A stretch of 64,000 nucleotides of DNA from Candidatus Argoarchaeum ethanivorans (GTDB taxonomy: Archaea > Halobacteriota > Methanosarcinia > Methanosarcinales > EX4572-44): contig RPGO01000035.1 of assembly GCA_004193545.1 (NCBI GenBank), positions 28,955 through 92,954 of the forward strand, in the 5' to 3' direction. The position numbers and the translations under genes were made by a program. A model generated the notes under the pieces. The model was not told where the DNA came from, made no database searches, and saw only the letters and a list, made by a program, of their open reading frames with translations. The stretch's first letter is position 1. Every line of letters begins with the position of its first letter. Positions 17,220 to 26,214 of the stretch are shown here, in pieces.

Positions 17220-17696
17220 TTATTCTGTTTCTTCTCTTTTCAAAATTCGAACATTATCTCCTCGTACTGTTATTGGTATCGGGACGACTGATTCAAAAAG
17301 TTCCATCGTTATCTCATCATGCACTTCATCTACATGTTTGACACGTGCCTTTTCACCTTTGAAAGGGCCTGTAATAAGTTCGATAATAGAGCCTTCTGTA
17401 ATGCCGGTCACTGTAGGTTTAGGTGAAAGAAAATGCTCGACTTCTGCAAAACTGGATTCCCCCTTTATCACCACACGAGCGTGTGGCACTCTTTGAACTG
17501 CTTGATCGACTTCCTCTGGCACAGCTGCTTCTACCAATACATAACCTTTCAACTCATCCGGAACAAGAATAGCCCGGATATCAAATCGATCTTTTTTTGC
17601 TACCTGAGCTAATAGCCCTGCTACAGATCGTTCCTGGTTAACAGTAGTTTTGACTATGTATACAGCTGCATTCTCTGGTTTTGCAGGTTCGTCCAT
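17220..17696 (-). CDS. spt5: Transcription elongation factor Spt5 (archaeal NusG)
   Basis: 158 residues with an NGN domain (YIVKTTVNQERSVAGLLAQVA ... GYVLVEA, HARVVIKGE) and a C-terminal KOW domain (GSIIELITGPFKGEKARVKHV). It binds RNA polymerase with Spt4 to raise processivity. The ATG at 17696 has a GGAGG site eight bases upstream. An in-frame start 11 codons further up lacks one. No secE homologue could be found directly upstream, where many archaea have it. Confidence 0.93.
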   Translation of the reverse strand: MDEPAKPENAAVYIVKTTVNQERSVAGLLAQVAKKDRFDIRAILVPDELKGYVLVEAAVPEEVDQAVQRVPHARVVIKGESSFAEVEHFLSPKPTVTGITEGSIIELITGPFKGEKARVKHVDEVHDEITMELFESVVPIPITVRGDNVRILKREETE

Positions 17697-17761
17697 ATTA
17701 AAATTCCTCCACTCAAAGCTTCTTTTCAATGAAAGCCATGTTTGTTGGTAGAGGACTAATC

Positions 17762-17771
17762 AATATATAAA
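17762..17771 (-). promoter_or_regulatory. TATA box of the spt5-rpl11-thpR operon
   Basis: On the minus strand GTTTATATAT lies about 70 bases before the spt5 ATG, predicting transcription from about 17738 and a leader of roughly 40 bases containing the GGAGG site. The region between this gene and the divergent atwA gene holds no other gene that I can support. Confidence 0.5.
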
Positions 17772-17882
17772 CTTTTCGAGGCTTCTGGTTTTTAAGGTTT
17801 TGTTTAATAAACGCTGCTCTTGATATGGAAAACATTCGCGATTCCATCACTAAAAAATTAGATCGTGTCGACCAAAACTAAA

Positions 17883-17892
17883 ACTATAAATA
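17883..17892 (+). promoter_or_regulatory. TATA box of atwA
   Basis: ACTATAAATA lies in an AT-rich stretch about 50 bases upstream of the atwA ATG, giving a predicted start near 17915 and a 25-base leader. GAGG at 17928-17931 is placed eight bases before the ATG and fits as ribosome-binding site. Confidence 0.5.
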
Positions 17893-17939
17893 ACACAATG
17901 TTATAGGATAATATATTACTAAAAATTGAGGAAAATAAT

Positions 17940-19553
17940 ATGACAGAAAAATTAATTGATTTGATAGACGTGTCCCTCAATATCAGAGGCAGAGAGTTGT
18001 TAGGTAACATTAATCTTAGTGTAGGTGAAGGTGAATCACTTGGAATTCTTGGAAAAAGCGGTTCTGGAAAAAGCGCGCTGCTTTCTATGATTCGCGGGGA
18101 TGAGACATACAAACCAACTAAAGGAAAAATGGTTTACCATGTAGCAATATGTCCCTCCTGTGAAAAAATCGAACCACCAGGCAAAGCAGGACAAACCTGT
18201 ACGTGCGGGGACACATTCATAAAAAAAGATATTGACTTCTGGTCAGATAAAAACAAACATTATGTGAACCTGATCAAGCAGCGAATAGCAATAATGCTTC
18301 AACGCACATTCAATTTGTATGGCAGCGACACGGTACTTGAAAACATAATGAAACCACTGCTTGAACGCAATTACACATCAGCGGACGCCGTCAACAAATC
18401 AGTTGAGCTTTTGACTGCACTGAACATGGTTCACCGTACACTATATATAGCAAATGACTTAAGTGGTGGTGAAAAACAGCGGGTAGTATTGGCACGACAA
18501 CTTGCAATGGAACCAGTATTACTCCTTGCAGACGAGCCAACAGGAACTCTTGATCCAAAAACAGCAATGCAGGTAGAATCTACCATCCAGGCCAATGTTA
18601 AAGATGGTCACAGGACAATGATACTTACCTCACACTGGTATGAAACAGTAAAAAGACTTACAACAAGAGCGATACTACTTGATAAAGGAAAGATTGTTGC
18701 AGAAGGTAGTCCAGAGGATGTTATCAAAAACTATCTTGAAACAGGTGAAGAATTAGAAAAAAGAGAAGTGGAACATATTGGATCTCCAATAATAGATGCA
18801 AAAGATATTAAGAAATACTATTACTCGCTTACCCGCGGAATTGTAAAAGCCGTTGATGGCGTCAGCTTCGCAGTAAACGAAAACGAAATTTTTGGCATCG
18901 TTGGCATGAGTGGTGCAGGAAAAACAACACTTAGCAAAATACTTGCAGGACTTGCCCCGGAATATGCTGGTTATAAAGGCTACTGCCAGATGCGTGTGGG
19001 GGAAGATTGGGTAAACATGGGTGTGTCAAGCCCCGGACGTGGTCGTGCCAAAGAGCACATGGCAGTTCTTCACCAGGAATATGGTTTATTCAGCTTCAAG
19101 ACAGTACGTGAAAACCTGACAGGGGCAGTTCCCGACCTTCCGGATGAACTTGCAAAATTCTCAGCAGAACAAACGATGGAAGCTGTTGGCTTTGAACCTG
19201 ATGAAATCGATGGAGTGCTTGACCGGATGCCTGCAGACCTTAGCGAGGGAGAACGGCAGCGCGCAATCTTTGCTCTCGCACTGATACAGGAGCCGCGAAT
19301 CCTGATCCTTGACGAGCCCACTGGCACGATGGACCCTATCACACGAGCAACAGTAGCAAACACAGTAAAACGAGTGAGGACAGAGCTTGATACAACAATC
19401 ATTGTAGTCTCTCATGACATCGACTTTGTAAAAACGGTGTGTGACCGTGTAGCATTCATGTCACTAGGAAAAATAGAGAAGATTGGCACACCGGAAGAGG
19501 CGATTGAGGCACTATATGAAAAAGAAGGAATAGGAGGTGAAAAAAATGAATGA
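17940..19553 (+). CDS. atwA: Methyl-coenzyme M reductase activation component A2 (double ABC ATPase)
   Basis: AtwA is the ATPase that, with other factors, reductively activates the Ni-F430 enzyme Mcr. The 537 residues hold two ABC modules: Walker [10 protein letters not shown] near 38-46 with signature LSGGEKQR and Walker [13 protein letters not shown], then GMSGAGKTT with LSEGERQR and [12 protein letters not shown] cysteine cluster (C71, C74, C87, C89) lies in a loop of the first module and may bind metal. No membrane segments are present, in line with a cytosolic role. Presence implies an Mcr-based metabolism in the host, although no mcr gene is in the window. Confidence 0.95.
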   Translation: MTEKLIDLIDVSLNIRGRELLGNINLSVGEGESLGILGKSGSGKSALLSMIRGDETYKPTKGKMVYHVAICPSCEKIEPPGKAGQTCTCGDTFIKKDIDFWSDKNKHYVNLIKQRIAIMLQRTFNLYGSDTVLENIMKPLLERNYTSADAVNKSVELLTALNMVHRTLYIANDLSGGEKQRVVLARQLAMEPVLLLADEPTGTLDPKTAMQVESTIQANVKDGHRTMILTSHWYETVKRLTTRAILLDKGKIVAEGSPEDVIKNYLETGEELEKREVEHIGSPIIDAKDIKKYYYSLTRGIVKAVDGVSFAVNENEIFGIVGMSGAGKTTLSKILAGLAPEYAGYKGYCQMRVGEDWVNMGVSSPGRGRAKEHMAVLHQEYGLFSFKTVRENLTGAVPDLPDELAKFSAEQTMEAVGFEPDEIDGVLDRMPADLSEGERQRAIFALALIQEPRILILDEPTGTMDPITRATVANTVKRVRTELDTTIIVVSHDIDFVKTVCDRVAFMSLGKIEKIGTPEEAIEALYEKEGIGGEKNE

Positions 19554-20040
19554 TGAAATCAGCGATTATGAAGTTAGATATTCAAGGGCAGGAGAAGCAT
19601 ATATCCTCAGGGGACTTGCTGATGAAATAATCAATGAATTTGGAGAGGAGGCTGCAAGGAAAATATTCTACAACACAGGTAGAAAACTCGGCGAGGCTTT
19701 TGCATCCAAAAAAGGAACCGGGTATGACCCTGTGCAAGCTTTGGAAATACTTAAAAAGCACACCATCAGGGGCGACAACTACACTATCGGCATCCTCGAA
19801 GGATTTGTTGGAAAGGAGGGTGAAACAGTTACAAATATCCAGATTGTAAACTGTGTGCTCCAGAGGATAGTAGGAATTGAATTTACAAAGCGGCCAATAT
19901 TATGCAAAGTTACGAAAGGGTATATCGAGGGCGCCCTTGGTAAACTCACCGGGCTTGACGTAAAAGAGGAAGTATCCAGATCAGAAAAAGATCCTTTTCC
20001 AACATGTTACGGGAAAATAACATTCTCCAAAAAAAACTGA
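19546..20040 (+). CDS. V4R-domain-like protein
   Basis: 164 residues. The overall pattern, including AGEAYILRGLADEIINEFGE, GYIEGALGKLTGLDV and a C-terminal DPFPTCYGKITF, resembles 4-vinyl-reductase (V4R) small-molecule-binding domains. These occur in archaeal regulators and in enzymes of tetrapyrrole or aromatic metabolism. The ATG at 19546 overlaps the atwA stop and has GGAGGTG six bases upstream, so it is translationally coupled to atwA. A link to Mcr activation or cofactor sensing is a reasonable inference from this coupling alone. Confidence 0.6.
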   Translation: MNDEISDYEVRYSRAGEAYILRGLADEIINEFGEEAARKIFYNTGRKLGEAFASKKGTGYDPVQALEILKKHTIRGDNYTIGILEGFVGKEGETVTNIQIVNCVLQRIVGIEFTKRPILCKVTKGYIEGALGKLTGLDVKEEVSRSEKDPFPTCYGKITFSKKN

Positions 20041-20079
20041 ATAACAAAACACGGCAAAAAATTCTAACGGTGAGTTCCT

Positions 20080-20826
20080 GTGGATCAGTCTCATGTCCGC
20101 GTTTCACAACTTGTAAGTTATTATATCTGCCCTCGTAAGATATATTTTGAGCAAACACGAGAAACAGAAGTAAAACCAGGTTTGAAGTCATTATTATTAA
20201 AAGAGCTTTCACATCTACTTCTGGATATAATAACAGACGAGTTGTCAGAGGAGGATATCAGGCAAGCCTTCTGTGATATTTCACAGGAGCTACCGCACAT
20301 CTATCCACAGATTGTTGAAAAGACCACCTCACGGGAACTGACTGCATGCCTGGATGAACTCGATATAAAAACAATTGCACAAGGGTTGTCTGATCACATC
20401 AGGGAAGACAAGAAAAAGCTGCTGTTAAGCATTACACCATACACAACAGAACCTACTCTGCGTTCAGCAAAACACAATCTCACAGGCACACCAAACAAGA
20501 TTATAAAAATGGGGGACGAGCTTGCACCAAGCCTTATTCGAACTGGAAAACCGCCCGAGAATGGGGTGTGGTGGTCTGAACGGCTGAGTCTTGCAGGTTA
20601 TGCCCTGTTAATAGAAGACGCTTACGATACCGTTGTAAATCGAGGCTTTGTTGAATATTTGGGATACGGCAGGCTGCGTGAAATAAAAATACATACGAGA
20701 GAGCGAAGGATGGCACTGCAAATACTGCATAAGATACAAAAGATATACCGCAAGCAGGTACTACCTGAAAAAAACCTTCGGATGCACCCTGTGAACGATG
20801 TGAGAATAAAGAAGTGTGCAGCATGA
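20080..20826 (+). CDS. Cas4/DUF83-like PD-(D/E)XK nuclease, C-terminal iron-sulphur site incomplete
   Basis: 248 residues. The N-terminal VSQLVSYYICPRKIYFEQ is the cysteine-bearing entry motif of Cas4/Dna2-type RecB-family nucleases, and a central ERLSLAGYALLIEDAY...REIKIHTRERR fits the catalytic core. Family members close with three cysteines that complete a 4Fe-4S cluster. Here the protein ends RIKKCAA, so only one remains. A TGA follows at once inside an inverted repeat (GTGTGCA...TGCACAC). GTG start with GGTGAG upstream. It is not near CRISPR arrays or other cas genes. It may be a stand-alone housekeeping nuclease or a truncated one. Confidence 0.65.
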   Translation: MDQSHVRVSQLVSYYICPRKIYFEQTRETEVKPGLKSLLLKELSHLLLDIITDELSEEDIRQAFCDISQELPHIYPQIVEKTTSRELTACLDELDIKTIAQGLSDHIREDKKKLLLSITPYTTEPTLRSAKHNLTGTPNKIIKMGDELAPSLIRTGKPPENGVWWSERLSLAGYALLIEDAYDTVVNRGFVEYLGYGRLREIKIHTRERRMALQILHKIQKIYRKQVLPEKNLRMHPVNDVRIKKCAA

Positions 20827-20881
20827 CTCCATGCACACTTTCATCAAAATTTTTTTAAATGTGTGGAAAAGTATAAACGCA

Positions 20882-20952
20882 CTTGATTACTTCGTAGTCG
20901 AGAGTTATTCCTGCACACTCCGTGTGCGGTTCTGCACAACTTCGTTGTGTAG
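20882..20952. repeat. Three tandem interspersed hairpins
   Basis: CTTGATTAC-ttc-GTAGTCGAG (20882-20902), CTGCACAC-tcc-GTGTGCGG (20911-20929) and CTGCACAAC-ttc-GTTGTGTAG (20932-20952) stand head to tail between the convergent ends of the Cas4-like and NosD-dockerin genes. The stems differ in sequence but keep pairing, and wobbles are G-U when read on the plus strand. They may end transcripts, but their multiplicity exceeds what a terminator needs. Confidence 0.8.
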
Positions 20953-20965
20953 TGTTTATGACCAC

Positions 20966-22429
20966 TCATGTTACCATCTGTAGAATCATAAGAGCGTCAA
21001 GTGATGAAACCCTGCCGTCGCCACTAACATCAGCAATAGCGAGGGTTTCAGGAGTGCAGGGGCGGCTGCCAACTGCGATTTCAAGCACGATTGCAGCATC
21101 TGTTGAAGTGATCTGGAAATCGCCGTCAAGGTCGCCTTTTAGTGGTGGTATTTCTTTCCATGGATGCATCAGAGGGAAGCAATCAATGCTGCTTCCACCT
21201 GGAATCGGATACGAAGTCTCGCCGATACCGTCGCTGTTGTTGTCGCTTCCTGTGTAGTCTGAGTAATAGTTGCCAACGGTTGAGGTGTTCCACTGGTTGG
21301 TGCCTGTGTCATAAGCGTTGTGGTTGGGGTTGTTGATGAGATTGTTGTGGTAGAAGAGATTATTGTTGCTCGAATAATACAGGTGGATGTTGTAGCGGGT
21401 GTTCGAGCTTGCAGTGTTGTTTGTGAGCATATTGTTGTTGCTCGAAGATTGCAGGTAGATGCCGTAGATGTTGTTCGATGCAGTGTTGTTCGTGAGCGTG
21501 TTGTTGCTCGAGGAATACAGCAAGATGCCTGCCCAGTTGTTGTTCGATGCGTTGATGCGTTCTATCCTCGAATTCTTTGTGTATGCGAGTAACACTCCCT
21601 GTTGGTTATTTGTCAGTGTGAGGTCTTTAACCGTTATATTTGTGGAGTTCACAAGTCCAACAAAGCCTGCATCACCAGGAACTTCCTTGTTCTGTTGGTC
21701 GATCCAGTAATAGATCGGTTCTCCATCTACCAGGTTGCTTGTGTCTATGCTATGAGTGTAGTGAGAGAGTATGGAGCCATCAACGTCAAAGTTGTAATTG
21801 TTTTCAGACATTATATTGTTCGTGAGTGTGTTGTTGCTTGAAGAAGACAGGCAGATGCCGCCGTTGTTGTTCGATGCAGTGTTATTTGTGAGTGTGTTGT
21901 TGCTTGAAGAAGACAGGTAGATGCCATTTCTGGTGTTCGAGTTGGCGGTATTGTTCGTGAGTATATTGTTGCTCGAATAATACAGCCAGATGCCGCAGCC
22001 GTTGTTCGAGGCGTTAGTATAAGAGATGTTGCAGTGCTCCACGCTGTCAAGATGTATTCCAGCCTTATCGTTTTTAGTCGCATTTTCGACCGTGAACCCG
22101 GTGACGTTCACGTAATTTTGCTGCACATCAAAGACGTGGTCATTTGAATTCAATGCGTTCACTATGCAGTTTGCTGATCCGTTCTCTGACTGAATCGTCA
22201 AATAAGCTACAGTCACGTCAATATTCTCTTTCGTTCCGGTGTATGCATCGCGCACGATTATCGTATCTCCTTCTGAGGCGTTATTAACTGCCTGCTGGAT
22301 TGTCTGATTTCCCTCTTCTGGCACATAAATCGTATCAGCGGATGCGCATCCAATGCTTATAACTGCCAGTGCTGCGAAAAGAAGTGCAAACACCGATACA
22401 TTCCAGAATATGTTTCTTTTGTTTTTCAT
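20966..22429 (-). CDS. Secreted NosD-type beta-helix protein with C-terminal dockerin
   Basis: 487 residues: signal peptide (to about 31, CASA), IYVPEEGNQTIQQAVNNASEGD, then many right-handed beta-helix coils with SSSNNTLTNNTA repeats. The last 60 residues form a type I dockerin with two calcium loops (GDLDGDFQITSTDAA and ADVSGDGRVSSLDAL). Dockerins dock onto cohesin modules, so this is probably part of a non-covalent extracellular assembly. No cohesin was recognised in the window. It is a close paralogue of the gene at 59956, sharing even upstream noncoding sequence. Confidence 0.85.
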   Translation of the reverse strand: MKNKRNIFWNVSVFALLFAALAVISIGCASADTIYVPEEGNQTIQQAVNNASEGDTIIVRDAYTGTKENIDVTVAYLTIQSENGSANCIVNALNSNDHVFDVQQNYVNVTGFTVENATKNDKAGIHLDSVEHCNISYTNASNNGCGIWLYYSSNNILTNNTANSNTRNGIYLSSSSNNTLTNNTASNNNGGICLSSSSNNTLTNNIMSENNYNFDVDGSILSHYTHSIDTSNLVDGEPIYYWIDQQNKEVPGDAGFVGLVNSTNITVKDLTLTNNQQGVLLAYTKNSRIERINASNNNWAGILLYSSSNNTLTNNTASNNIYGIYLQSSSNNNMLTNNTASSNTRYNIHLYYSSNNNLFYHNNLINNPNHNAYDTGTNQWNTSTVGNYYSDYTGSDNNSDGIGETSYPIPGGSSIDCFPLMHPWKEIPPLKGDLDGDFQITSTDAAIVLEIAVGSRPCTPETLAIADVSGDGRVSSLDALMILQMVT

Positions 22430-22513
22430 TCTTTCATCTCCATTTTTTAGTTACTTTGACTATTTCTATTACTATTTATAAAATTTTCGATAATGTTCGT
22501 TGTTTTCTATGCA

Positions 22514-22582
22514 CTCGATTACTGCGTAATCGAGAATTAAAGGTTACCGATATTTCTGCACTTGATTGCTATCGCAATCAAG
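22514..22582. repeat. Two tandem interspersed hairpins
   Basis: CTCGATTAC-tgc-GTAATCGAG (22514-22534) and CTTGATTGC-tatc-GCAATCAAG (22561-22582) lie between the dehydrogenase and NosD-dockerin genes, both on the minus strand. The first is identical to the unit at 61565-61585, which also precedes a NosD-dockerin gene. Flanking text (gaattaa, ggttac, tttctgca) recurs between units elsewhere. Confidence 0.8.
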
Positions 22583-22588
22583 TACGAT

Positions 22589-23605
22589 CTATTTTATATT
22601 TTTTATAATCTCTCTTGTCATTTCACTGGACTTTGCACTGCCTCCAAGATCGTAGGTTAGCACACTGCCTTCTGCAATCACCTGGTCAACAGCAGTGAAA
22701 ATGTTTTCTGATGCTTTTTTCTCACCAAGATACTCAAGCATCAAGGCTCCGGCAAGAATGGTTGCCACAGGATTGACCTTGTCCATACCTGCATACTTTG
22801 GTGCAGACCCGTGAGCAGGCTCAAACATTGCATAATTGTCCCCGATATTGGAGGAATAGATTAAACCGATACTTCCAACAAGCCCGGAACACTCCTCACT
22901 GATCACATCCATGAACAGGTTGGTTGAAAGTAGAATTGACTGGTTGAATATCTGCGGATTTTTAATTAACTGCTGAGCAATATTATCAATATGGTATTCC
23001 CAGACTTCAATTTCTGGATACTCAACCGATACATTGTTTACTTCTTCAAGGAAAGCCCCACATGTCTGCTTCAAAATGTTACTCTTGTGAATTGCAACAA
23101 CAGTCTTCCAGCAACGACGATCTGCCTCTTCAAAAGCATAGCGTGCTACGCGATTACAGGCATCTCGTGTAATCAAACGCAGGGCAATATGCATATTATC
23201 ATTAAGCTGCATTTCTTTTCCGGCATACAAACCTTCTGTTCCTTCCCGTACACACACAAAGTCCACATCACCAAGAGGCGGATTTGTGTTTGGAAAAGTC
23301 TTAATCGGGCGCACATTGGAATAGAGATTGAACTGCTGGCGGATGGACACAGCTACACTCTTTGGAGAACCAATACCTCCCGGGGTAGTGGTGGGAGACT
23401 TGAAACACGCATCTGCGGAATCGAGTACATCCCAGCTTTCATCAGGAATAAGGCTTGTACCTCCATGTTTTTTCCACCATAGAGCGCCTGCTTCAATTTG
23501 AATAAATTCAATATTCACAGAAGTAGCATCAACAACATCCAGCATGCATTTGACAAGCTCAGGTCCAACACCGTCACCGCCAATAGTAGCAACTTTTTTA
23601 CTCAT
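22589..23605 (-). CDS. Isocitrate/isopropylmalate dehydrogenase family enzyme
   Basis: 338 residues with the family's NAD(P)-dependent beta-decarboxylating core. It has VATIGGDGVGPE at the N-terminus, SIRQQFNLYSNVRP substrate region, REGTEGLYAGKE (catalytic Tyr), AIHKSNILKQT (catalytic Lys) and EPAHGSAPKYAGMDKVNP (cofactor loop). Candidates are NAD-type isocitrate dehydrogenase, 3-isopropylmalate dehydrogenase or the homoisocitrate dehydrogenase AksF of coenzyme B synthesis. The GIGSPKSVAVSIRQ motif leans toward an isocitrate-like substrate. One metal-ligand region reads SEECSG where SD is usual. No partner pathway gene is adjacent. Confidence 0.85.
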   Translation of the reverse strand: MSKKVATIGGDGVGPELVKCMLDVVDATSVNIEFIQIEAGALWWKKHGGTSLIPDESWDVLDSADACFKSPTTTPGGIGSPKSVAVSIRQQFNLYSNVRPIKTFPNTNPPLGDVDFVCVREGTEGLYAGKEMQLNDNMHIALRLITRDACNRVARYAFEEADRRCWKTVVAIHKSNILKQTCGAFLEEVNNVSVEYPEIEVWEYHIDNIAQQLIKNPQIFNQSILLSTNLFMDVISEECSGLVGSIGLIYSSNIGDNYAMFEPAHGSAPKYAGMDKVNPVATILAGALMLEYLGEKKASENIFTAVDQVIAEGSVLTYDLGGSAKSSEMTREIIKNIK

Positions 23606-23659
23606 AAGCCTTTATAATAAAAAGACAACTGCAATAAAGTTATCCTTTTTATTTGGGCA

Positions 23660-24440
23660 GTGTCATGGTTAGTAGCTGGTGTTATCTCGAGTCTTCAAAC
23701 TCAAGGTTTTAGTGATTTTATTTGTGATCCTCCAGTAACCTTCAACCCATTTTTTCAGTTTTAGCACGTATTTTTTGGTCTTTTTGGAGAGGTCCACCTG
23801 GCTGTCATGAGTCGATGCAGTGGTCGTTTCGAGCTCGCGAATGAGGCCGTGCTCCATGTCCATCTTAGTGTGGAACTTGTAGCCAAAATAGGATTTGCTG
23901 CCCTTCTTTGTCCACGTGCCCTTCCTTACTTCGACGCGTCTCCGCTTCCTCACCACGGGGCTTATCCGCCTTCGCATGCCCGGGATCCGCGGTGATAAAA
24001 GTCGCATCCTGAGCAACTCCTTGTTTTACCTTTAGGCCAAAAGCATCGAGTTGTCGCTGGAGTTCCGTCCAGATTGCCCAATCCTTACCGGTCTTCGCCA
24101 ACCGCTCTCTGAAATACCATACGGTCGTAAAATCCGGAATGCCCTCTGGGAAAATCCGAGAAAGTTCATGAACGAGAGCCTATCCACAGCCTGCCTCTCG
24201 GGTTCTGGATCGGAGAGCCCTTACCACTGCTGGAGCACGAGCAGCTTGACCATTACCACCTCATCGATGTTTGGTCTTCCGCCTCGTTCGCTCCTGTTAT
24301 CGTACATATCACCCACGATCGGGCGAAACGCTCCCCAATCCACCAGCGATTTAATCTCCGCCAGTCGATCGCCAAGCTGTTCCACTCGCTTGTACGCCTC
24401 CTTCTGCCCAAAGCCTATTAAAGTTTTCATAATATATGAT
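23660..24440 (-). pseudogene. Decayed IS5-type (DUF772) transposase
   Basis: Three frames on the minus strand together spell an IS5-family transposase. The first (about 24430-24221) is an N-terminal DUF772 part with SLVDWGAFRPIVGDMYDN and GGRPNIDEVVMVKLLVLQQW. The second (24101-23865) is a middle part with WAIWTELQRQL and VAQDATFITADPGH. The third (about 24016-23669) has YFGYKFHTKMDMEHGLIREL. Frameshifts and truncation of the C-terminus leave no intact product. Terminal repeats were not identified. Confidence 0.8.
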
Positions 24441-24889
24441 TATATGTATGAACATATAAAAAAAGTTGTATATCCAAAGGGTTTTTCAAAATTCTCTAAG
24501 GTCTTTAGAGTACGGAAATATCTGGCTGGGTCAATAGTCATACAATCACCAGATATACTGTGCGACCAAGGTACTCTTTTGGACAATCGACTTTGGCACT
24601 GTTTCCGAATTTTGTTACTTTACGAATGAAAAAACCATGAATGTCATCAATTTCTATATGATTTTGCAGTTGTATTTCTACTTTCTTCATAGGATATCTT
24701 ATGGATATCCCTTATATATAAAGATTATGATAAAATCTGCTTGGGATCCAATCGAATAGAAATGACTAATTTCAAACCAGAGGACATTTGAATGAAAATT
24801 TAAAAGTTTTTCGGGGATACTGTCTTCATAGCAATACTTATATACTATGTATCTAAAGAATGTTAGTATGAGTCTGTAAATATCCCTTA
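24441..24889. other. AT-rich intergenic stretch with no recognised gene
   Basis: Neither strand carries a supported frame or RNA here. A TATA-like TTATATATA near 24712 and TACTTATATACTATG near 24836 are present, but no intact gene follows them. The stretch sits between the dead IS5 element and the broken prefoldin gene, so it is probably disturbed DNA. Confidence 0.5.
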
Positions 24890-25126
24890 AGTGATTCAAA
24901 ATCAACTATCTCAACTTCAACAGACACAGCAGCAAGCACAGATGTTGATTGGACAAAAAAGCCAGATCGAGTTAAGCTTGCGTGATGTAGACCGTGCACT
25001 GGAGGTTGCTTTTGGAGGCTAAGCAACTGGCGTAGCACCGTCCGCGTCCGAAACCCACGATTTTGGTTTGAACAACAAGAAAAATTGAAAGAGGCACTAG
25101 ATACAGCAGGACTTACAGCACAATAG
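24890..25126 (+). pseudogene. Broken prefoldin beta-subunit gene
   Basis: The first frame reads VIQNQLSQLQQTQQQAQ, IGQKSQIELSLRDVDRALE and stops at 25022. It matches the first coiled-coil helix of the archaeal prefoldin beta chaperone. After a gap another frame reads WFEQQEKLKEALDTAGLTAQ to a stop at 25126, which looks like the end of the second helix. The central beta segment is missing. Position just before a DHH phosphoesterase gene agrees with archaeal gene order. Either a deletion or assembly damage could explain it. Confidence 0.6.
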
Positions 25127-25157
25127 AAATATAATTTTATTAATTTATAGATATTTC

Positions 25158-26117
25158 ATGGATAACAGTGTCTCACGCAATGAATTTTATTCTCTATTAA
25201 CAGAGTTTAAAAACCCACTTTTTTTATGCCATCGAAATGCAGATCCGGATGCTATTGGAAGTGCTTACTCTCTTAAAGAGGTATTTGGCGGAAGCATTGG
25301 CGTAATCGATAGTGTTGACCGCATAAGTTCTACCCTCATCAATCGCCTCGACATGAAGGTGCTCTACAACCCTGATATATCAATGTATGATATCACTGTT
25401 GTGGTCGATACATCTACTGATGTTCAACTAAACAATATCAAACTTGAAAAATACTGCATTATTGACCATCATACGACAAATACCATGCTGGAGGGAGCAG
25501 AGTTCCATCTCATAGAACATAGAACCTCGACAGCAGAAATCGTTTACACAATGCTTCATGAAACCGGGCATTCATTCTCTACAGAAATGGGCATAGCACT
25601 GATAACAGGAATCATCACAGACACAGGACATTTTAAACACGCTACAGCAGATTCACTATATACCACCGCCAGTCTGCTTGAAGAAAGCAGGGTCAGCTAT
25701 GGCGAAGTTCTTGAACTTCTTTCTTCCACGCCGCATGATATATCCATGCGCATCGCCATGCTAAAGGCAGCCATGCGCACAAAGATCGAACGGGCGAATG
25801 ACTGGATTATCGCAACTTCTTATGTCAGCTCATTCAATGGCACGGCAGCATCCACCCTGGTGAATATTGGAGCAGACGTTTCATTTGTAGCAACTCCTAT
25901 TGGGGAGATGGTCAGGATCAGCAGCAGAGCCCGGCGCACCGCCATTGAAAGGGGTGTGACACTTGGAAAAATTCTTGAGGAGATTGGAAAAACACATGGC
26001 GGGACAGGGGGAGGACATAACGGTGCAGCAGGACTTGAAGTAATAGGCGACAAAGATCAGATACTATCGGAATGTGTAAAACGTGTGAAAAAAATATTGC
26101 TCAAGCGAAACCTTTGA
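25158..26117 (+). CDS. DHH/DHHA1 phosphoesterase (nanoRNase/pAp-phosphatase type)
   Basis: 319 residues. RecJ-like metal motifs are FLCHRNADPDAIGSA, VVDTSTDV, CIIDHHTTN (DHH) and GIITDTGHFKHA. The DHHA1 end has the GGTGGGHNGAAG substrate loop. Proteins of this arrangement degrade short oligoribonucleotides or cyclic-dinucleotide-derived products. The presence of dacZ 1.3 kb downstream makes a role in c-di-AMP turnover possible, though that is inference. No N-terminal sensory domain is present. Confidence 0.88.
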   Translation: MDNSVSRNEFYSLLTEFKNPLFLCHRNADPDAIGSAYSLKEVFGGSIGVIDSVDRISSTLINRLDMKVLYNPDISMYDITVVVDTSTDVQLNNIKLEKYCIIDHHTTNTMLEGAEFHLIEHRTSTAEIVYTMLHETGHSFSTEMGIALITGIITDTGHFKHATADSLYTTASLLEESRVSYGEVLELLSSTPHDISMRIAMLKAAMRTKIERANDWIIATSYVSSFNGTAASTLVNIGADVSFVATPIGEMVRISSRARRTAIERGVTLGKILEEIGKTHGGTGGGHNGAAGLEVIGDKDQILSECVKRVKKILLKRNL

Positions 26118-26214
26118 GATCTGGATGTTTGTAGAATGAGAAGGTTTGGATAATAGAGCAAGCGTTTACTAAGTACACAAAGCATATAAGCATTGTACTG
26201 TATTAAAGTCGTTC

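Noticed and set aside
17697..17845. Short frame upstream of spt5 as a secE gene
   Set aside because: A 44-codon minus-strand frame exists, but it has no SecE-like membrane helix and contains the probable TATA box of the spt5 operon.
20080..20826. Cas4 as evidence for a CRISPR locus
   Set aside because: DUF83/Cas4-like nucleases also occur as stand-alone genes in methanogens, and no repeat array or other cas gene is near.
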